NCBI GenBank assembly: GCA_913061175.1
Contig: CAJXUF010000004.1
Coordinates: 1-43,834, forward strand
Direction: 5' to 3'
Origin: an uncultured Psychrobacter sp.
GTDB lineage: Bacteria > Pseudomonadota > Gammaproteobacteria > Pseudomonadales > Moraxellaceae
DNA: 43,834 nt
How positions within the stretch are numbered: position 1 is the stretch's first letter; each line of letters opens with the position of its first letter. Below, one piece after another: positions 18,177 to 27,169 of this stretch. The translations under genes were made by a program, and so were the position numbers. Below the pieces are notes generated by a model that saw nothing but the letters and a program-made list of their open reading frames with translations, was not told the origin of the DNA and did no database searches.

Positions 18177-18515
18177 ACAGGCATCCTTTTATAAAAATTA
18201 TTGTTATCAGAAACTACAAGTAAATAGCTATGAGCAAAAACACTGCCATTAATTATCATTATTTAATTATTGGTTACGAATAAGCACTTCATAAAATTAA
18301 AAACTATTGTTCAATACGTCAGCACATATCAATATTTGTGTTATTGATACTTTAGTGTATAAGATTGCACCGAGAATTGCATCACCCATGATAATAAATG
18401 CTGTATGCGTTTGTTTAACAAGTCCATAGGATGTTTGATATAGAACGATTTACGTCCTAAAAAGCGCAATAAATAACGAAAAGATAAAAAGGATTTTTAT
18501 TCATGCAGCTTTTGC

Positions 18516-18521
18516 TATAAT
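18516..18521 (+). promoter_or_regulatory. extended -10 promoter element for tex
   Basis: TATAAT preceded by TGC (extended -10), 34 bp before the tex ATG. No good -35 hexamer lies 17 bp upstream, which an extended -10 can compensate. The rest of the 378-bp gap 18177-18554 is AT-rich, must also hold the ompR promoter, and shows nothing else I can name. Confidence 0.6.
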
Positions 18522-18554
18522 GCAAAGCTACATTTCTCAACGATTGATACGTAT

Positions 18555-21098
18555 ATGAGTAGCACTGATACCTTAACGTCATCTCAAACCTCGACAAATG
18601 CACAGGTTTTAGATGCAACCACACACGCGAATATTCACGACAAGCTTGCTCGCGCGCTTGGCATTAAGACTGCTCAAGTCAATGCGTTTGTCAAACTTTA
18701 TGATGAAGGCGCGACGGTTCCTTTTATTGCGCGTTACCGCAAAGAAAAGACTCAGAATCTTGATGATGCGCAGCTGCGTGCTTTAGAGAAGTCTCTTAAT
18801 TACGAGCGTGACATGGCAACACGTCGACTCAAAATTACTGAGCTGCTAAGCACACAGGGCAATCTGACCGATGAGCTACAGACGCGTATCGATAATGCGA
18901 CGTCTAAGCTTGAGCTTGAAGACATCTATCTGCCATATCGTCCGCGTCGTCGTTCACCTGCTGCTAAAGCTCGTGCCGCTGGTCTTGATACTGCTGCTCA
19001 AGCGGTCTTGACCCAAGAAATCACTCCGACAGATGCCTTGGCTGATTATCAAGTCCAGTCAAGTATCACTGATGACAGTGGTAATGAAATTGAGGTTGAT
19101 TTTAGCGATATTGAAAAACAACTCGCTGGCGTACAGGCGATTATCGTTGATGAATGGACACAAGCATTGGGCTTGCTAGATAACTTGCGCAGTGGCTTTG
19201 CCAAAACTGCCAGTATCGTATCGAGCGTTGCGAGCGAAGAAAAGCGCGAAGTTGGCGAGAAATTCAAAGACTACTTTGAGCATAGCGAAAGCCTTGCTCG
19301 ACTGCCAAATCATCGCCTATTAGCAATGTTGCGCGGTCGTCAAGAAAACGTCTTAGGTCTAAAAATTGAAGGCGAAGACGCACCATTTATCGAAAAAATT
19401 ATCAATCATTTCGATGTTGATGCCAAAGCGCCAGCAGCACGCCGTGAGTTTTTGTCAGAGGCAGCCAGTAGCTTGTGGAAAGACAAATGGCGTCCGCATA
19501 TTGAGCATCGCCTATTAACTGAAAAGCGCTTAGCCGCAGAAGCGGATGCGATTGATGTGTTCGCTAGCAACTTACAGCATTTGCTAATGTCTGCACCTGC
19601 AGGTCCTAAAGTAATCTTGGGTGTCGACCCTGGTATCCGTCATGGCGTAAAAATGGCCATCGTCGATGCGCAAGGTCATGTCATGTCAGATAGCGAAGAG
19701 AAGCCTGTCATCGCGACAGTGTATCCGTTTGCACCTGATAATAAGATGGATGAAGCCAAAAAAGTCATCGATGCGCTGTTGAGCACTTATAGCGTTGATT
19801 TGGTCGCTATCGGTAATGGTACGGCAAGTCGCGAAACAGATGCGATGATCAAAGAGATTTTGGCTGCGAATGATGCACTAAAAGCCAAAGCCGTTATTGT
19901 TAACGAGTCGGGTGCGTCTGTTTATTCAGCGAGTGAACTTGCTAGTGATGAGCTTGCCAATCTAGACGTTTCTGTACGTGGTGCGGTTTCTATCGCGCGT
20001 CGCTTGCAAGATCCATTGTCAGAGCTTGTTAAAGTTGATCCAAAAGCCATTGGTGTGGGTCAATATCAGCATGACGTCAATCAAAACCAGCTTGCAGACA
20101 GTCTGGACAAAGTAACTCAAGATAGTGTGAATGCCGTGGGTGTGGATGTAAATACAGCCAGCCCAGCTATCTTAGCTCACATCGCAGGTCTTAACCGCAA
20201 TGTGGCGCAGCAAATCGTCACTTATCGCAAAGAGCATGGTGCATTTGATAGCCGTGAAGCGCTCAAAAATGTCCCACGTCTAGGCGCTAAGACATTTGAG
20301 CAAGCAGCTGGTTTCTTGCGTATTCATAATGGTAGCAATCCATTGGATGCCACTGGTGTGCATCCAGAGAGTTATGCATTGGTTGATAGCTTACTCGCAC
20401 AAGCGGACAAGCCGTTGTCAGAAATCATCGGTAATGATGGCGTGTTAAATACGATTGATACGACTGCGCTGGCTGCTAACGATGATAATGTCAGCGTAAA
20501 AGCGATTATCGAAGAGCTTGCTAAACCTGCTCGTGATCCTCGTCCTGAGTTTAAAACGGCCAATTTCCGTGATGATGTCAATAGTATCAAAGATTTGAGC
20601 GAAGGCATGACGTTAGAAGGGGTAGTCACTAACGTAACGGCCTTTGGTTGTTTCGTTGATGTCGGTGTGCATCAGGATGGTCTGGTACATATCTCGCAGA
20701 TGGCCAATGACTTTGTCGCAGATCCTATGAACCGTGTCAAACCTGGCGATATCGTATCGGTACGGGTTATCTCTATCGATGAGAAACGTGGTCGTATCGG
20801 CTTTAGCATGAAACCTGAGTCTGAAAAACCTGTCCGTACTGCTGCCAAGTCTACGACAGCTAGTACAGATGGCGAGAAAACCAGTCGTCCACGCAATAAT
20901 ACCAATAGTGACCGTCCAAATAATAGCCGTCCAGCTGCTGACAAACGTCCGTCTAAGCCACGTGGCAAGCGTCAGGATAAAGACAACGCGAGCAATCGTA
21001 GTAAGCCAGTAAAAAATGATAAAGCTGAAGCCCCAAGTAAAATGGGTACATTCGGCGCTTTATTACAAGAAGCTGGCGTGACTAAAACTAAGAAATAA
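18555..21098 (+). CDS. tex: Tex-family RNA-binding transcription accessory protein
   Basis: Conserved nucleic-acid-binding protein linked to transcription and RNA metabolism. 847 residues in the standard order: helical Tex N-terminal domain (KLARALGIKTAQVNAFVKLYDEG, FIARYRKE), YqgF/RNase H-like domain from about 352 (VILGVDPGIRHGVKMAIVD), HhH pair at 532-590 (VNTASPAILAHIAGLN, VPRLGAKTFEQAAGFLRI), S1 domain at about 684-753 (GVVTNVTAFGCFVDVGV, DGLVHISQM, RIGFSMKPE), then a basic Asn/Arg/Lys-rich tail of about 85. The tail is typical of this family and resembles that of PcnB in this window. Confidence 0.95.
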   Translation: MSSTDTLTSSQTSTNAQVLDATTHANIHDKLARALGIKTAQVNAFVKLYDEGATVPFIARYRKEKTQNLDDAQLRALEKSLNYERDMATRRLKITELLSTQGNLTDELQTRIDNATSKLELEDIYLPYRPRRRSPAAKARAAGLDTAAQAVLTQEITPTDALADYQVQSSITDDSGNEIEVDFSDIEKQLAGVQAIIVDEWTQALGLLDNLRSGFAKTASIVSSVASEEKREVGEKFKDYFEHSESLARLPNHRLLAMLRGRQENVLGLKIEGEDAPFIEKIINHFDVDAKAPAARREFLSEAASSLWKDKWRPHIEHRLLTEKRLAAEADAIDVFASNLQHLLMSAPAGPKVILGVDPGIRHGVKMAIVDAQGHVMSDSEEKPVIATVYPFAPDNKMDEAKKVIDALLSTYSVDLVAIGNGTASRETDAMIKEILAANDALKAKAVIVNESGASVYSASELASDELANLDVSVRGAVSIARRLQDPLSELVKVDPKAIGVGQYQHDVNQNQLADSLDKVTQDSVNAVGVDVNTASPAILAHIAGLNRNVAQQIVTYRKEHGAFDSREALKNVPRLGAKTFEQAAGFLRIHNGSNPLDATGVHPESYALVDSLLAQADKPLSEIIGNDGVLNTIDTTALAANDDNVSVKAIIEELAKPARDPRPEFKTANFRDDVNSIKDLSEGMTLEGVVTNVTAFGCFVDVGVHQDGLVHISQMANDFVADPMNRVKPGDIVSVRVISIDEKRGRIGFSMKPESEKPVRTAAKSTTASTDGEKTSRPRNNTNSDRPNNSRPAADKRPSKPRGKRQDKDNASNRSKPVKNDKAEAPSKMGTFGALLQEAGVTKTKK

Positions 21099-21132
21099 AT
21101 ACTGATAAAAATAGCTAAAATTGATAGTTTGA

Positions 21133-21170
21133 TATATAAAAAGGCAGCCATATGGCTGCCTTTTTATATA
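21133..21170. terminator. 38-bp perfect palindrome acting as bidirectional terminator
   Basis: Positions 21133-21170 form a perfect 19+19 palindrome with GGCAGCCATATGGCTGCC at its centre, flanked by A5 and T5. It lies between convergent tex and the acidic secreted protein gene. Confidence 0.9.
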
Positions 21171-21212
21171 AGTAGTACGCTTACAAACTAATCAAACAAA
21201 CTACCTATCTGC

Positions 21213-21791
21213 TTAGCGTGATACAGCGATACGACGGTTTTCTTTAAACTGTACGTTTGCTGGCTGAGTAGCTAATAACTCACCACGTTTGTCTTTTTTC
21301 TTTTCTTGCAAAGTACTAGCAGCATCTGCAACTTTATTCTCAGTAGCCGCTTCACCTGCGATTAAAGGCTGATAGTCTGCATTGCTGTGTTGCATGTTAG
21401 GCGCTTGAGCGTTCTGTACAGGAGCTTGAGCGGTTGTAGCAGTAGTCATTGCTGCCGCATTGGCTGTTGCTTGAGCGTTGTTCATCAAAGCTGCGTTATC
21501 ATCGCTTGCTTCATTATCCATATCGTCAGTTTCGTCGTTCATTTCATCTGCTTCATTATCCATGTCCATATCGACATCAGCAGTATTTGACGCTTCAACA
21601 TCTACAGCGCCAGGTTGAGTCGCTAACAACTCACCATCAGGACCTTCTATTTCGGCCTGTACAGTGCTCTTGACAGCAGAATTACGCATATCTGCTGGCA
21701 TTAGATCGCTATTGTTAACGGGTGCTGCCATTGCCATAGTTGGTAATACAAGGGTAGCGCCGACGATTAGTGATAAAATATTCTTTTTCAT
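21213..21791 (-). CDS. secreted acidic protein with two GELLATQP repeats, function unknown
   Basis: 192 residues. A clear Sec signal peptide (MKKNILSLIVGATLVLPTMAMAA, cleavage near 22-23) is followed by low-complexity sequence: a very acidic Asp/Glu/Met/Asn stretch (64-99), an Ala/Gln/Thr/Asn-rich part (100-150), and a basic end (KKKDKRG, ENRRIAVSR). The octapeptide GELLATQP occurs twice, at 53-60 and 170-177, bracketing the acidic part. It matches no domain I know. Periplasmic or extracellular location is likely; cation binding is only a guess from the acidity. Single gene with its own terminator, followed upstream by a long AT-rich gap. Confidence 0.75.
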   Translation of the reverse strand: MKKNILSLIVGATLVLPTMAMAAPVNNSDLMPADMRNSAVKSTVQAEIEGPDGELLATQPGAVDVEASNTADVDMDMDNEADEMNDETDDMDNEASDDNAALMNNAQATANAAAMTTATTAQAPVQNAQAPNMQHSNADYQPLIAGEAATENKVADAASTLQEKKKDKRGELLATQPANVQFKENRRIAVSR

Positions 21792-22474
21792 TATAGAACT
21801 CCATGATACATAATTAGCAATAGTTAAAAACGATACCTCATATTTAATGATGAGCCGTTTTTATTTAAAGGTGTCTGTAAATACTGTATGCAAATTATCA
21901 ATGATGTAGTTTATATTTCAGTAGCAAACTCATTAAGGTTCTAACAGTTTAATGTTTTCTTGTGACGTTATGAAACTGCCATATCTAAAGTCTAGCTAGT
22001 ATTCTGTCTTTAAATTTTGTTAAAGATTCATTAGTAGCAAAGGTTGATTGTGTTATTAAAGCTGTTAATAAATGAGTCTGTTGACTATAAATATCTACCA
22101 ATGTCTCTAGTATTCAACATATGAGTATTTGATTGCTTATAGTCGCTGTTTTATCTTAGCTAATTGTTATTAATAGTTTTTTGAGTGCTATCTATCAGTG
22201 CTATAGAGACTTCTTTTAAAAGTTTTTATTTATAATTCAAAACCAGTGTTTAGATAATTATCAGATTTTAGTACATAAGTTCTTTGATGATATACATTTA
22301 ATTAAACTAATGTTTACATATAATTTTTCTACAATATTTATAAAACGATAGTAGCAATATTGGATTAATGGTTAGTATCATAAAGTATTAAATAATTGGG
22401 AAACAGAAACATTGTTCACCAAAAAAATACGTTGTTCTCAATTTAATCCTAGCTGAAATTTTAAAGTAGGTAAT
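21792..22474. other. 683-bp AT-rich gene-free stretch
   Basis: The longest non-coding interval of the window, strongly AT-rich, with stops in all frames and no tRNA-like or riboswitch-like fold that I can recognise. It must contain the promoter of the acidic protein gene near 21800-21850. A small RNA cannot be excluded. Confidence 0.5.
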
Positions 22475-22505
22475 AAAAAACCGTATCTCGAAACCAAGAT
22501 ACGGT
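22475..22505 (-). terminator. rho-independent terminator of the saccharopine-dehydrogenase-like gene
   Basis: Stem ACCGTATCT/AGATACGGT (22480-22488 with 22497-22505), loop of 8, followed on the minus strand by a T6 run; 37 bp after the stop at 22542. Confidence 0.85.
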
Positions 22506-22541
22506 CATAAAAACATTGAGCCTTTGTTATCATTCAATAGA

Positions 22542-23828
22542 TTAACTATCAATCACTTCAAAGCTAAGACCAGAATGCGCTTCTAAGCGAGTTATTAGCT
22601 TATCTCCCATCGCAGATGCTGGTGTCCAGAACCCACCGCCAACGTCCTCTTTGCTGATATCTTGTGCCAGACATAATGCCGCCTGCGAAATCATACGAGA
22701 GGTACTGCCGTAACCAGGATCTCTATCACCTGTTACTTTAACAGTAATAGTGTCATTTTTGGCCGTTTGTCCAAAGTGACGAATATCAAAGTAGCCGTTC
22801 TCTTGCTCGTCTTTAGAAGGACCTGAGCCAGCTTTTGGTAAGACGTGCTTGGATAGTAACTCGCGACTTGGTTTGATCATCATCGCAGTAGCAAAGCCCA
22901 ATAAACCTGCGCTCATGGCATAGCTAGACAGTTTTCCTTTGACGCCATCTTTCATCCACATCGCTTCGTCATATTTAAAATCGCGACCGTATTCATAGCT
23001 GAGCAATTGGTTAGTACGATGGACGATACGCGTATTGATGGTTGCCATGACGAACGGTGCTAACCAGCGCTTATGATTGCTGTCATATACTGGTTTGCTG
23101 ACATTATTCTGGCGTACGTTTGGTGCATCATTATCATCGTTTAACAGGTAAGGGTTAGCCACTTGTTTGCGGCGTGCTTTGTCCTCACCAGCTTCTTCAA
23201 ATATTGATGCCATTGACGCAATAGTACCACCTGAAATACCACCTTTCGCTGCTTTGACACGCATATGGATGACATTGCAGGTCTCGCCGAATTTTTCTTC
23301 TGCCTTGGCTTGGGTAAAGTACGCACCCAAATCTGATGGGATAGAATCAAAACCACAAGAGTTGACGATACGGGCACCACTTTGCTTTGCAGTGTCTTGG
23401 TATTTATCCATCATATCTTTAATGAAAATAGCCTCACCAGTAAGGTCGACATAATCCGTACCGTTTTCAGCACAAGATTTAATCAGTGGCTCACCATATT
23501 TTAGATAAGGACCGACAGTAGAGATAATGACTTGAGTTTGTTTGGTCATCTTATCAAGGCTGGCAGCATCGTTACTGTTGGCAATAATAATGTCTACCTT
23601 GCTCTCAAGTTTGGCCTGCAACTTATTGAGTTTATCTTCATCACGACCTGCGATTGCCCATGATACATTTGAGCCATCTTCGTTCTTATTATTTGATAAA
23701 AAATTGGTTAAATAGTGGGCAGTGATCTGACCGACGAAGCTTGTCGCACCATATAGAACAACTGCATAAGGGCGTGTGTCGCCGCTGGTTTTTTGTATAG
23801 GGGTTTCAGTATCCGTATTGGTATCCAT
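22542..23828 (-). CDS. saccharopine-dehydrogenase-like oxidoreductase (trans-acting enoyl reductase family)
   Basis: 428 residues. N-terminal Rossmann fold with the family opening VVLYGATSFVGQITAHYL and WAIAGRDEDKLNKL, then VIISTVGPYLKYGEPLIKSCAENGTDYVDLTGE and ARIVNSCGFDSIPSDLGAYF, as in COG3268 proteins. These resemble mycobacterial trans-acting enoyl reductases and eukaryotic SCCPDH, not true lysine-pathway saccharopine dehydrogenases. A hydrophobic segment near 305-325 (SYAMSAGLLGFATAMMI) may touch the membrane. The substrate is unknown; a lipid is plausible by analogy. AAGGAC precedes the ATG. It is monocistronic, with its own terminator. Confidence 0.82.
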   Translation of the reverse strand: MDTNTDTETPIQKTSGDTRPYAVVLYGATSFVGQITAHYLTNFLSNNKNEDGSNVSWAIAGRDEDKLNKLQAKLESKVDIIIANSNDAASLDKMTKQTQVIISTVGPYLKYGEPLIKSCAENGTDYVDLTGEAIFIKDMMDKYQDTAKQSGARIVNSCGFDSIPSDLGAYFTQAKAEEKFGETCNVIHMRVKAAKGGISGGTIASMASIFEEAGEDKARRKQVANPYLLNDDNDAPNVRQNNVSKPVYDSNHKRWLAPFVMATINTRIVHRTNQLLSYEYGRDFKYDEAMWMKDGVKGKLSSYAMSAGLLGFATAMMIKPSRELLSKHVLPKAGSGPSKDEQENGYFDIRHFGQTAKNDTITVKVTGDRDPGYGSTSRMISQAALCLAQDISKEDVGGGFWTPASAMGDKLITRLEAHSGLSFEVIDS

Positions 23829-24330
23829 ATGTATTGTCCTTAATAGATTTGAGAATAAGTGGATAGTAAACTATAAACCAAGTCGTTTGATTAGGTTAGG
23901 GGTTTGTGAGGTCGCTACAGTTTATAGTTTGCAGCCTACCTCACATACTACTTCACATATAACGTGAGAAATTTAAAATAGTTCTACCTGCAGTTAGGGG
24001 AACAGAGTCCAGTAAAAGAGCATCTAATAAAAACACGTTCAATTAAAAAGCACTTAGTTTAAGAACGCTCAGTTAAATAACACTGTATTCAGAAATATAA
24101 TTCTATTTCGAAAATATCATCTATTAAAGAAAAAGAGGTATGAGACATTAACAGTCACTACAAACTTTACATAACCTACCGATATTATTACTAAAATGAA
24201 CGTTTTTTAGAGACGAACATTGCTAATCTATAAGCGTAAATAGTAATAACTAGCATTAGATAAAAACAAGTTAAATAGATGCTATATAAATTCTAATATC
24301 TGTTTTTTACCATTATTTGAGGAGAAGATT
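23829..24330. other. 502-bp divergent intergenic region with two interlocked inverted repeats
   Basis: AAACTATAAAC (23868-23878) is repeated inverted at 23920-23930, and TGTGAGGT (23905-23912) is repeated inverted at 23938-23945. Both lie upstream of the leftward gene starting at 23828 and could be operators. From 24000 to 24330 I see only AT-rich sequence. Confidence 0.4.
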
Positions 24331-24486
24331 ATGTTTCGTTGGGCTATTATTTTTGCAGTAATCGCATTATTAGCGAGTTTCCTAGGTTTTGGTGGTGTCG
24401 CAGGCTTGTCTGCTAATTTGGCATACATTTTCTTAGCAGTCGCTGTGATTTTGTTTATTGTTGCCTTTGTCAGTCGTAAAATGTAA
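24331..24486 (+). CDS. DUF1328/UPF0391 small membrane protein (YtjA-like)
   Basis: 51 residues, almost wholly hydrophobic: [20 protein letters not shown] forms the first membrane helix and [20 protein letters not shown] the second, joined by GGVAGLSAN, with a short basic end (SRKM). This is the UPF0391 pattern. Members are widespread in proteobacteria and often linked to envelope stress; no biochemical role is established. A strong GAGGAGAAG ribosome-binding site lies seven bases before the ATG, and a good terminator follows the stop. Confidence 0.92.
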   Translation: MFRWAIIFAVIALLASFLGFGGVAGLSANLAYIFLAVAVILFIVAFVSRKM

Positions 24487-24517
24487 ACACGACTCACTGT
24501 TATAAAGAATTATTATG

Positions 24518-24547
24518 AAAAAGACCCTCAATCGAGGGTCTTTTTTT
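24518..24547. terminator. rho-independent terminator
   Basis: Stem AAAAAGACCCTC (24518-24529) with GAGGGTCTTTTT (24534-24545), loop AATC, ending in a T7 run. It ends the DUF1328 gene and, through its A run, probably the leftward phhB as well. Confidence 0.92.
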
Positions 24548-24619
24548 GTCTGCTTTAACGAAGGTAATCGTTAGAAAACTAGGATAATCGGCATCAAGGT
24601 ATGCATTATAGACTTGCGA

Positions 24620-24913
24620 TTATAACCGTTTAGGCTGAATAATATGCTCCATACGCTTGGCTAAACGAATATCCAGACTAGATATACCACCTGTATCGTG
24701 GTTGGTTAAACGAACCTCTACGATATTGTAGATATTACGCCATTCTGGATGGTGCTCAAGCGCTTCAGCATGAAATGCCGCTTGATTCATAAAGCTCATA
24801 GCCTCGATAAAATCGCTAAAATGATAGGTCTTAACGATGCTATTGCCGTCACGCTGCCAACCAGCAAGCTCTTCTAGCTGTAGATTAATTTGTTTGTCAG
24901 ATAAACTACTCAT
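24620..24913 (-). CDS. phhB: pterin-4a-carbinolamine dehydratase
   Basis: Dehydrates 4a-hydroxy-tetrahydrobiopterin-type pterins, recycling the cofactor of phenylalanine hydroxylase; some bacterial members also serve molybdopterin enzymes. 97 residues, normal length. Family residues are present: W in LAGWQRDG, the motif [20 protein letters not shown] with the two catalytic His, and [15 protein letters not shown] with the third His. No phhA is nearby, so the partner must be elsewhere or absent. An AAAGG sequence precedes the ATG. Confidence 0.92.
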   Translation of the reverse strand: MSSLSDKQINLQLEELAGWQRDGNSIVKTYHFSDFIEAMSFMNQAAFHAEALEHHPEWRNIYNIVEVRLTNHDTGGISSLDIRLAKRMEHIIQPKRL

Positions 24914-25069
24914 ATTAATAACCTTTATTGTTATGTCGAATTGGTTTATTAAAAGTGGTGCTGTGGTATGTCTCCTATGCTAAATAAATATCTACATATT
25001 TTTCTGCTTCGCCCGATATCACTTAACTGAGTCTCGTTAACGAATTAATTGAACCGATTACTTAGCTAT

Positions 25070-25363
25070 TTAAATTAAATCTTGATACTCAGGGTTCTTG
25101 CTAATGTATGACGCGACAAATGAGCATTGTGGTACTACTTTCTTGTTTTGCTCGCGTGCATAATTTAATGCGTGCTTTACCAGTACTGAACCAACGCCTT
25201 GACCGCCTAATTGCTGCGGTACGATAGTATGATCGTAGACCAACTTGTCAGCACTTTCCTGATAGCTAATATAACCTGTCTGACCATCGATAGAGGTTTC
25301 AAAGCGTTTTGCTGCTTGATTATGAACAATGTCTAGATTTGGTTTAGAGGCTTGATTACTCAT
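25070..25363 (-). CDS. small GNAT-like acetyltransferase (YjdJ type)
   Basis: 97 residues. It belongs to the short GCN5-related family with pattern IVHNQAAKRFETSIDGQTGYISYQ, HTIVPQQLGGQGVGSVLVKHALNYAR (the acetyl-CoA loop Q/GxGxG/A) and KKVVPQCSFVASYISKNPEYQDL, where the Cys is typical of the group. Such single-domain proteins lack part of the normal GNAT fold; substrates are unknown. A GGAG ribosome-binding site precedes the ATG. It lies 156 bp upstream of phhB on the same strand. Confidence 0.85.
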   Translation of the reverse strand: MSNQASKPNLDIVHNQAAKRFETSIDGQTGYISYQESADKLVYDHTIVPQQLGGQGVGSVLVKHALNYAREQNKKVVPQCSFVASYISKNPEYQDLI

Positions 25364-25562
25364 TAATATACTCCATTTCTTATTATCAAATTTTTATTAT
25401 GAACTAAATATTTTATTAATTTAATAGTGCCAGTTTAGTATGTGGGTTTGATGCTTAACAATCTAGACGCTTACCGTAATGGTTGATAGGACGACTGTTA
25501 ACGTCATCTATGTTTGTTGTCCTACCTTATCATGGCCGTATCTAGTTGCAAATCTGAATATG

Positions 25563-27011
25563 TCACCATGCATAGGATATGGCTTTACGAACGACTGGAG
25601 GTAGAAAGCGAGTGAGACCACTAGTACTTTCTGTCGATAATTTGTCTTCTAAATTGGCCGCTGACCTATCATCTTTATGAGTAGTACTATCTGCATTTTC
25701 CGTTGATTGCATATAGGCTTGCCATTCTTTTTCACTAGGTTTGCTAAAGTGATAAATACGTCCGAGTACTTGCTTGAGTTGCGTACCAAAGCGGCCAGTG
25801 TTATAGCTTAAACCATACTTACGGCATATGGCCTGTACCTGCGGTGCAATCTTTGCATAGTGGGCAGCTGGCATATCGGGAAATATATGATGCTCAATTT
25901 GGTGGGACAAATTACCTGTTAAAAGATGGAACCATTTACTGCCTTTAATATTGCTAGAGCCAAGGATTTGGCGTACATACCAGTCGCCTCTACTTTCATT
26001 GGCATCGAGATGGGTATAGATATGCGCTTGCTCAGTGAAGTGCCCACAGAAAATCACCGCCCACGTCCATAGGTTACGGACAGTGTTGGCAGTCATGTTG
26101 CCGCTCAGCGTACTAAAGGCGCTACGACGACCTAGTGTCAGCGCTACTACAGATGGCAGTGCGATATAGTCTTTGCCTATTTGCCGTCCAATTTTGGCAA
26201 ATAACGCGCGAGACTTTTGCTGCATGATTTTGTGCAAATCAGGAGAGTCAGCATATTCATCGGCACTGATTTGGATGTCGTGAAAAGCTACTGCCCATTC
26301 AAAGCCAAATGCCAGTACCGCTGTACTAAACATATTGTAGCGATCTTCTGGCGTCCAAGGCTGCTCGTTAGTCACTCGAATCAAGTGATAGCCTACGTCA
26401 TGATCACGGCCAACAATATTGGTAAAAGTGTGATGTAGATAATTATGAGAGTGTTGCCATAATGGAGCAGGGCAGACAATATCCCAGTCGAATTTTTGAC
26501 TATTAAGGTGCGGGTGTTGCATCCAGTCATACTGACCATGCATGACGTTATGACCCAGCTCCATGTTGTTCAATATTTTGCTAAAGCTAAGTAAAGACGT
26601 ACCTAGTAGCCAAGTAGTGACAAGACTGCGTTTTGATGGCATACGCCCAGCCGCTGCAAGTAGACCACGGGCAATAACTTCACTATATACCACAGTGGCA
26701 TATATCCGCTGTATGTAGCGTGCATCCTTACTGCCTAGCGAGTCCATGACGCTTTTATATAGGACATTGAGCTCTACGGCTAAAGCATCACTTTGAGGCT
26801 TTGATAGAGGAGCATCAGTTACTGTTGGGTAGCGAGTCCGTGTTGATGTGTCTGGCTGACCGCTATCATTGATTGCTTCATCATTAAGCTGCGAGTAAGG
26901 CGTTTGCGGCGTCAAAGGTAAAGGCGCATTTTTTGCTAGCTGTGCATCGGACAGGGGCGTCAAGATAGGCACTGCAGATTGTGGCGTAGTAACGGGTGGT
27001 AGTAAGCGCAT
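25563..27011 (-). CDS. membrane fatty acid desaturase
   Basis: Di-iron desaturase that introduces double bonds into membrane acyl chains, as expected in a cold-adapted genus. 482 residues with the three histidine boxes: HNVMH (154-158), HSHNYLHH (187-194) and HQIEHH (370-375), plus hydrophobic segments between. The first 75 residues are Pro/Thr-rich and the last 50 are polar; both are probably disordered. I chose ATG 27011, not the upstream extension, because AAGGA lies 7 nt before it. The ferredoxin-reductase gene 158 bp upstream on the same strand is its likely electron donor, a pairing known from Pseudomonas DesB-type systems. The position of the double bond cannot be told from sequence. 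Confidence 0.9.
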   Translation of the reverse strand: MRLLPPVTTPQSAVPILTPLSDAQLAKNAPLPLTPQTPYSQLNDEAINDSGQPDTSTRTRYPTVTDAPLSKPQSDALAVELNVLYKSVMDSLGSKDARYIQRIYATVVYSEVIARGLLAAAGRMPSKRSLVTTWLLGTSLLSFSKILNNMELGHNVMHGQYDWMQHPHLNSQKFDWDIVCPAPLWQHSHNYLHHTFTNIVGRDHDVGYHLIRVTNEQPWTPEDRYNMFSTAVLAFGFEWAVAFHDIQISADEYADSPDLHKIMQQKSRALFAKIGRQIGKDYIALPSVVALTLGRRSAFSTLSGNMTANTVRNLWTWAVIFCGHFTEQAHIYTHLDANESRGDWYVRQILGSSNIKGSKWFHLLTGNLSHQIEHHIFPDMPAAHYAKIAPQVQAICRKYGLSYNTGRFGTQLKQVLGRIYHFSKPSEKEWQAYMQSTENADSTTHKDDRSAANLEDKLSTESTSGLTRFLPPVVRKAISYAW

Positions 27012-27169
27012 AAATAAATCCTTAACCGAAACGGCATGAATAAGCAGCACTGCATCCGGTTTGATAAGTTATCTGAGTTGTAGCCTATAAAGTAACGCTT
27101 GTCTTCTATTTCTCATAGGTTGTCTGGCATATGCTTTCTATTGAGCCAGTCGTTCTATTAAACCATTAA

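Noticed and set aside
24282-24497. 71-residue minus-strand frame opposite the DUF1328 gene
   Set aside because: It is the antisense of a clear UPF0391 membrane protein with a strong ribosome-binding site; the minus-strand product is a Lys/Pro/Ala-rich shadow.
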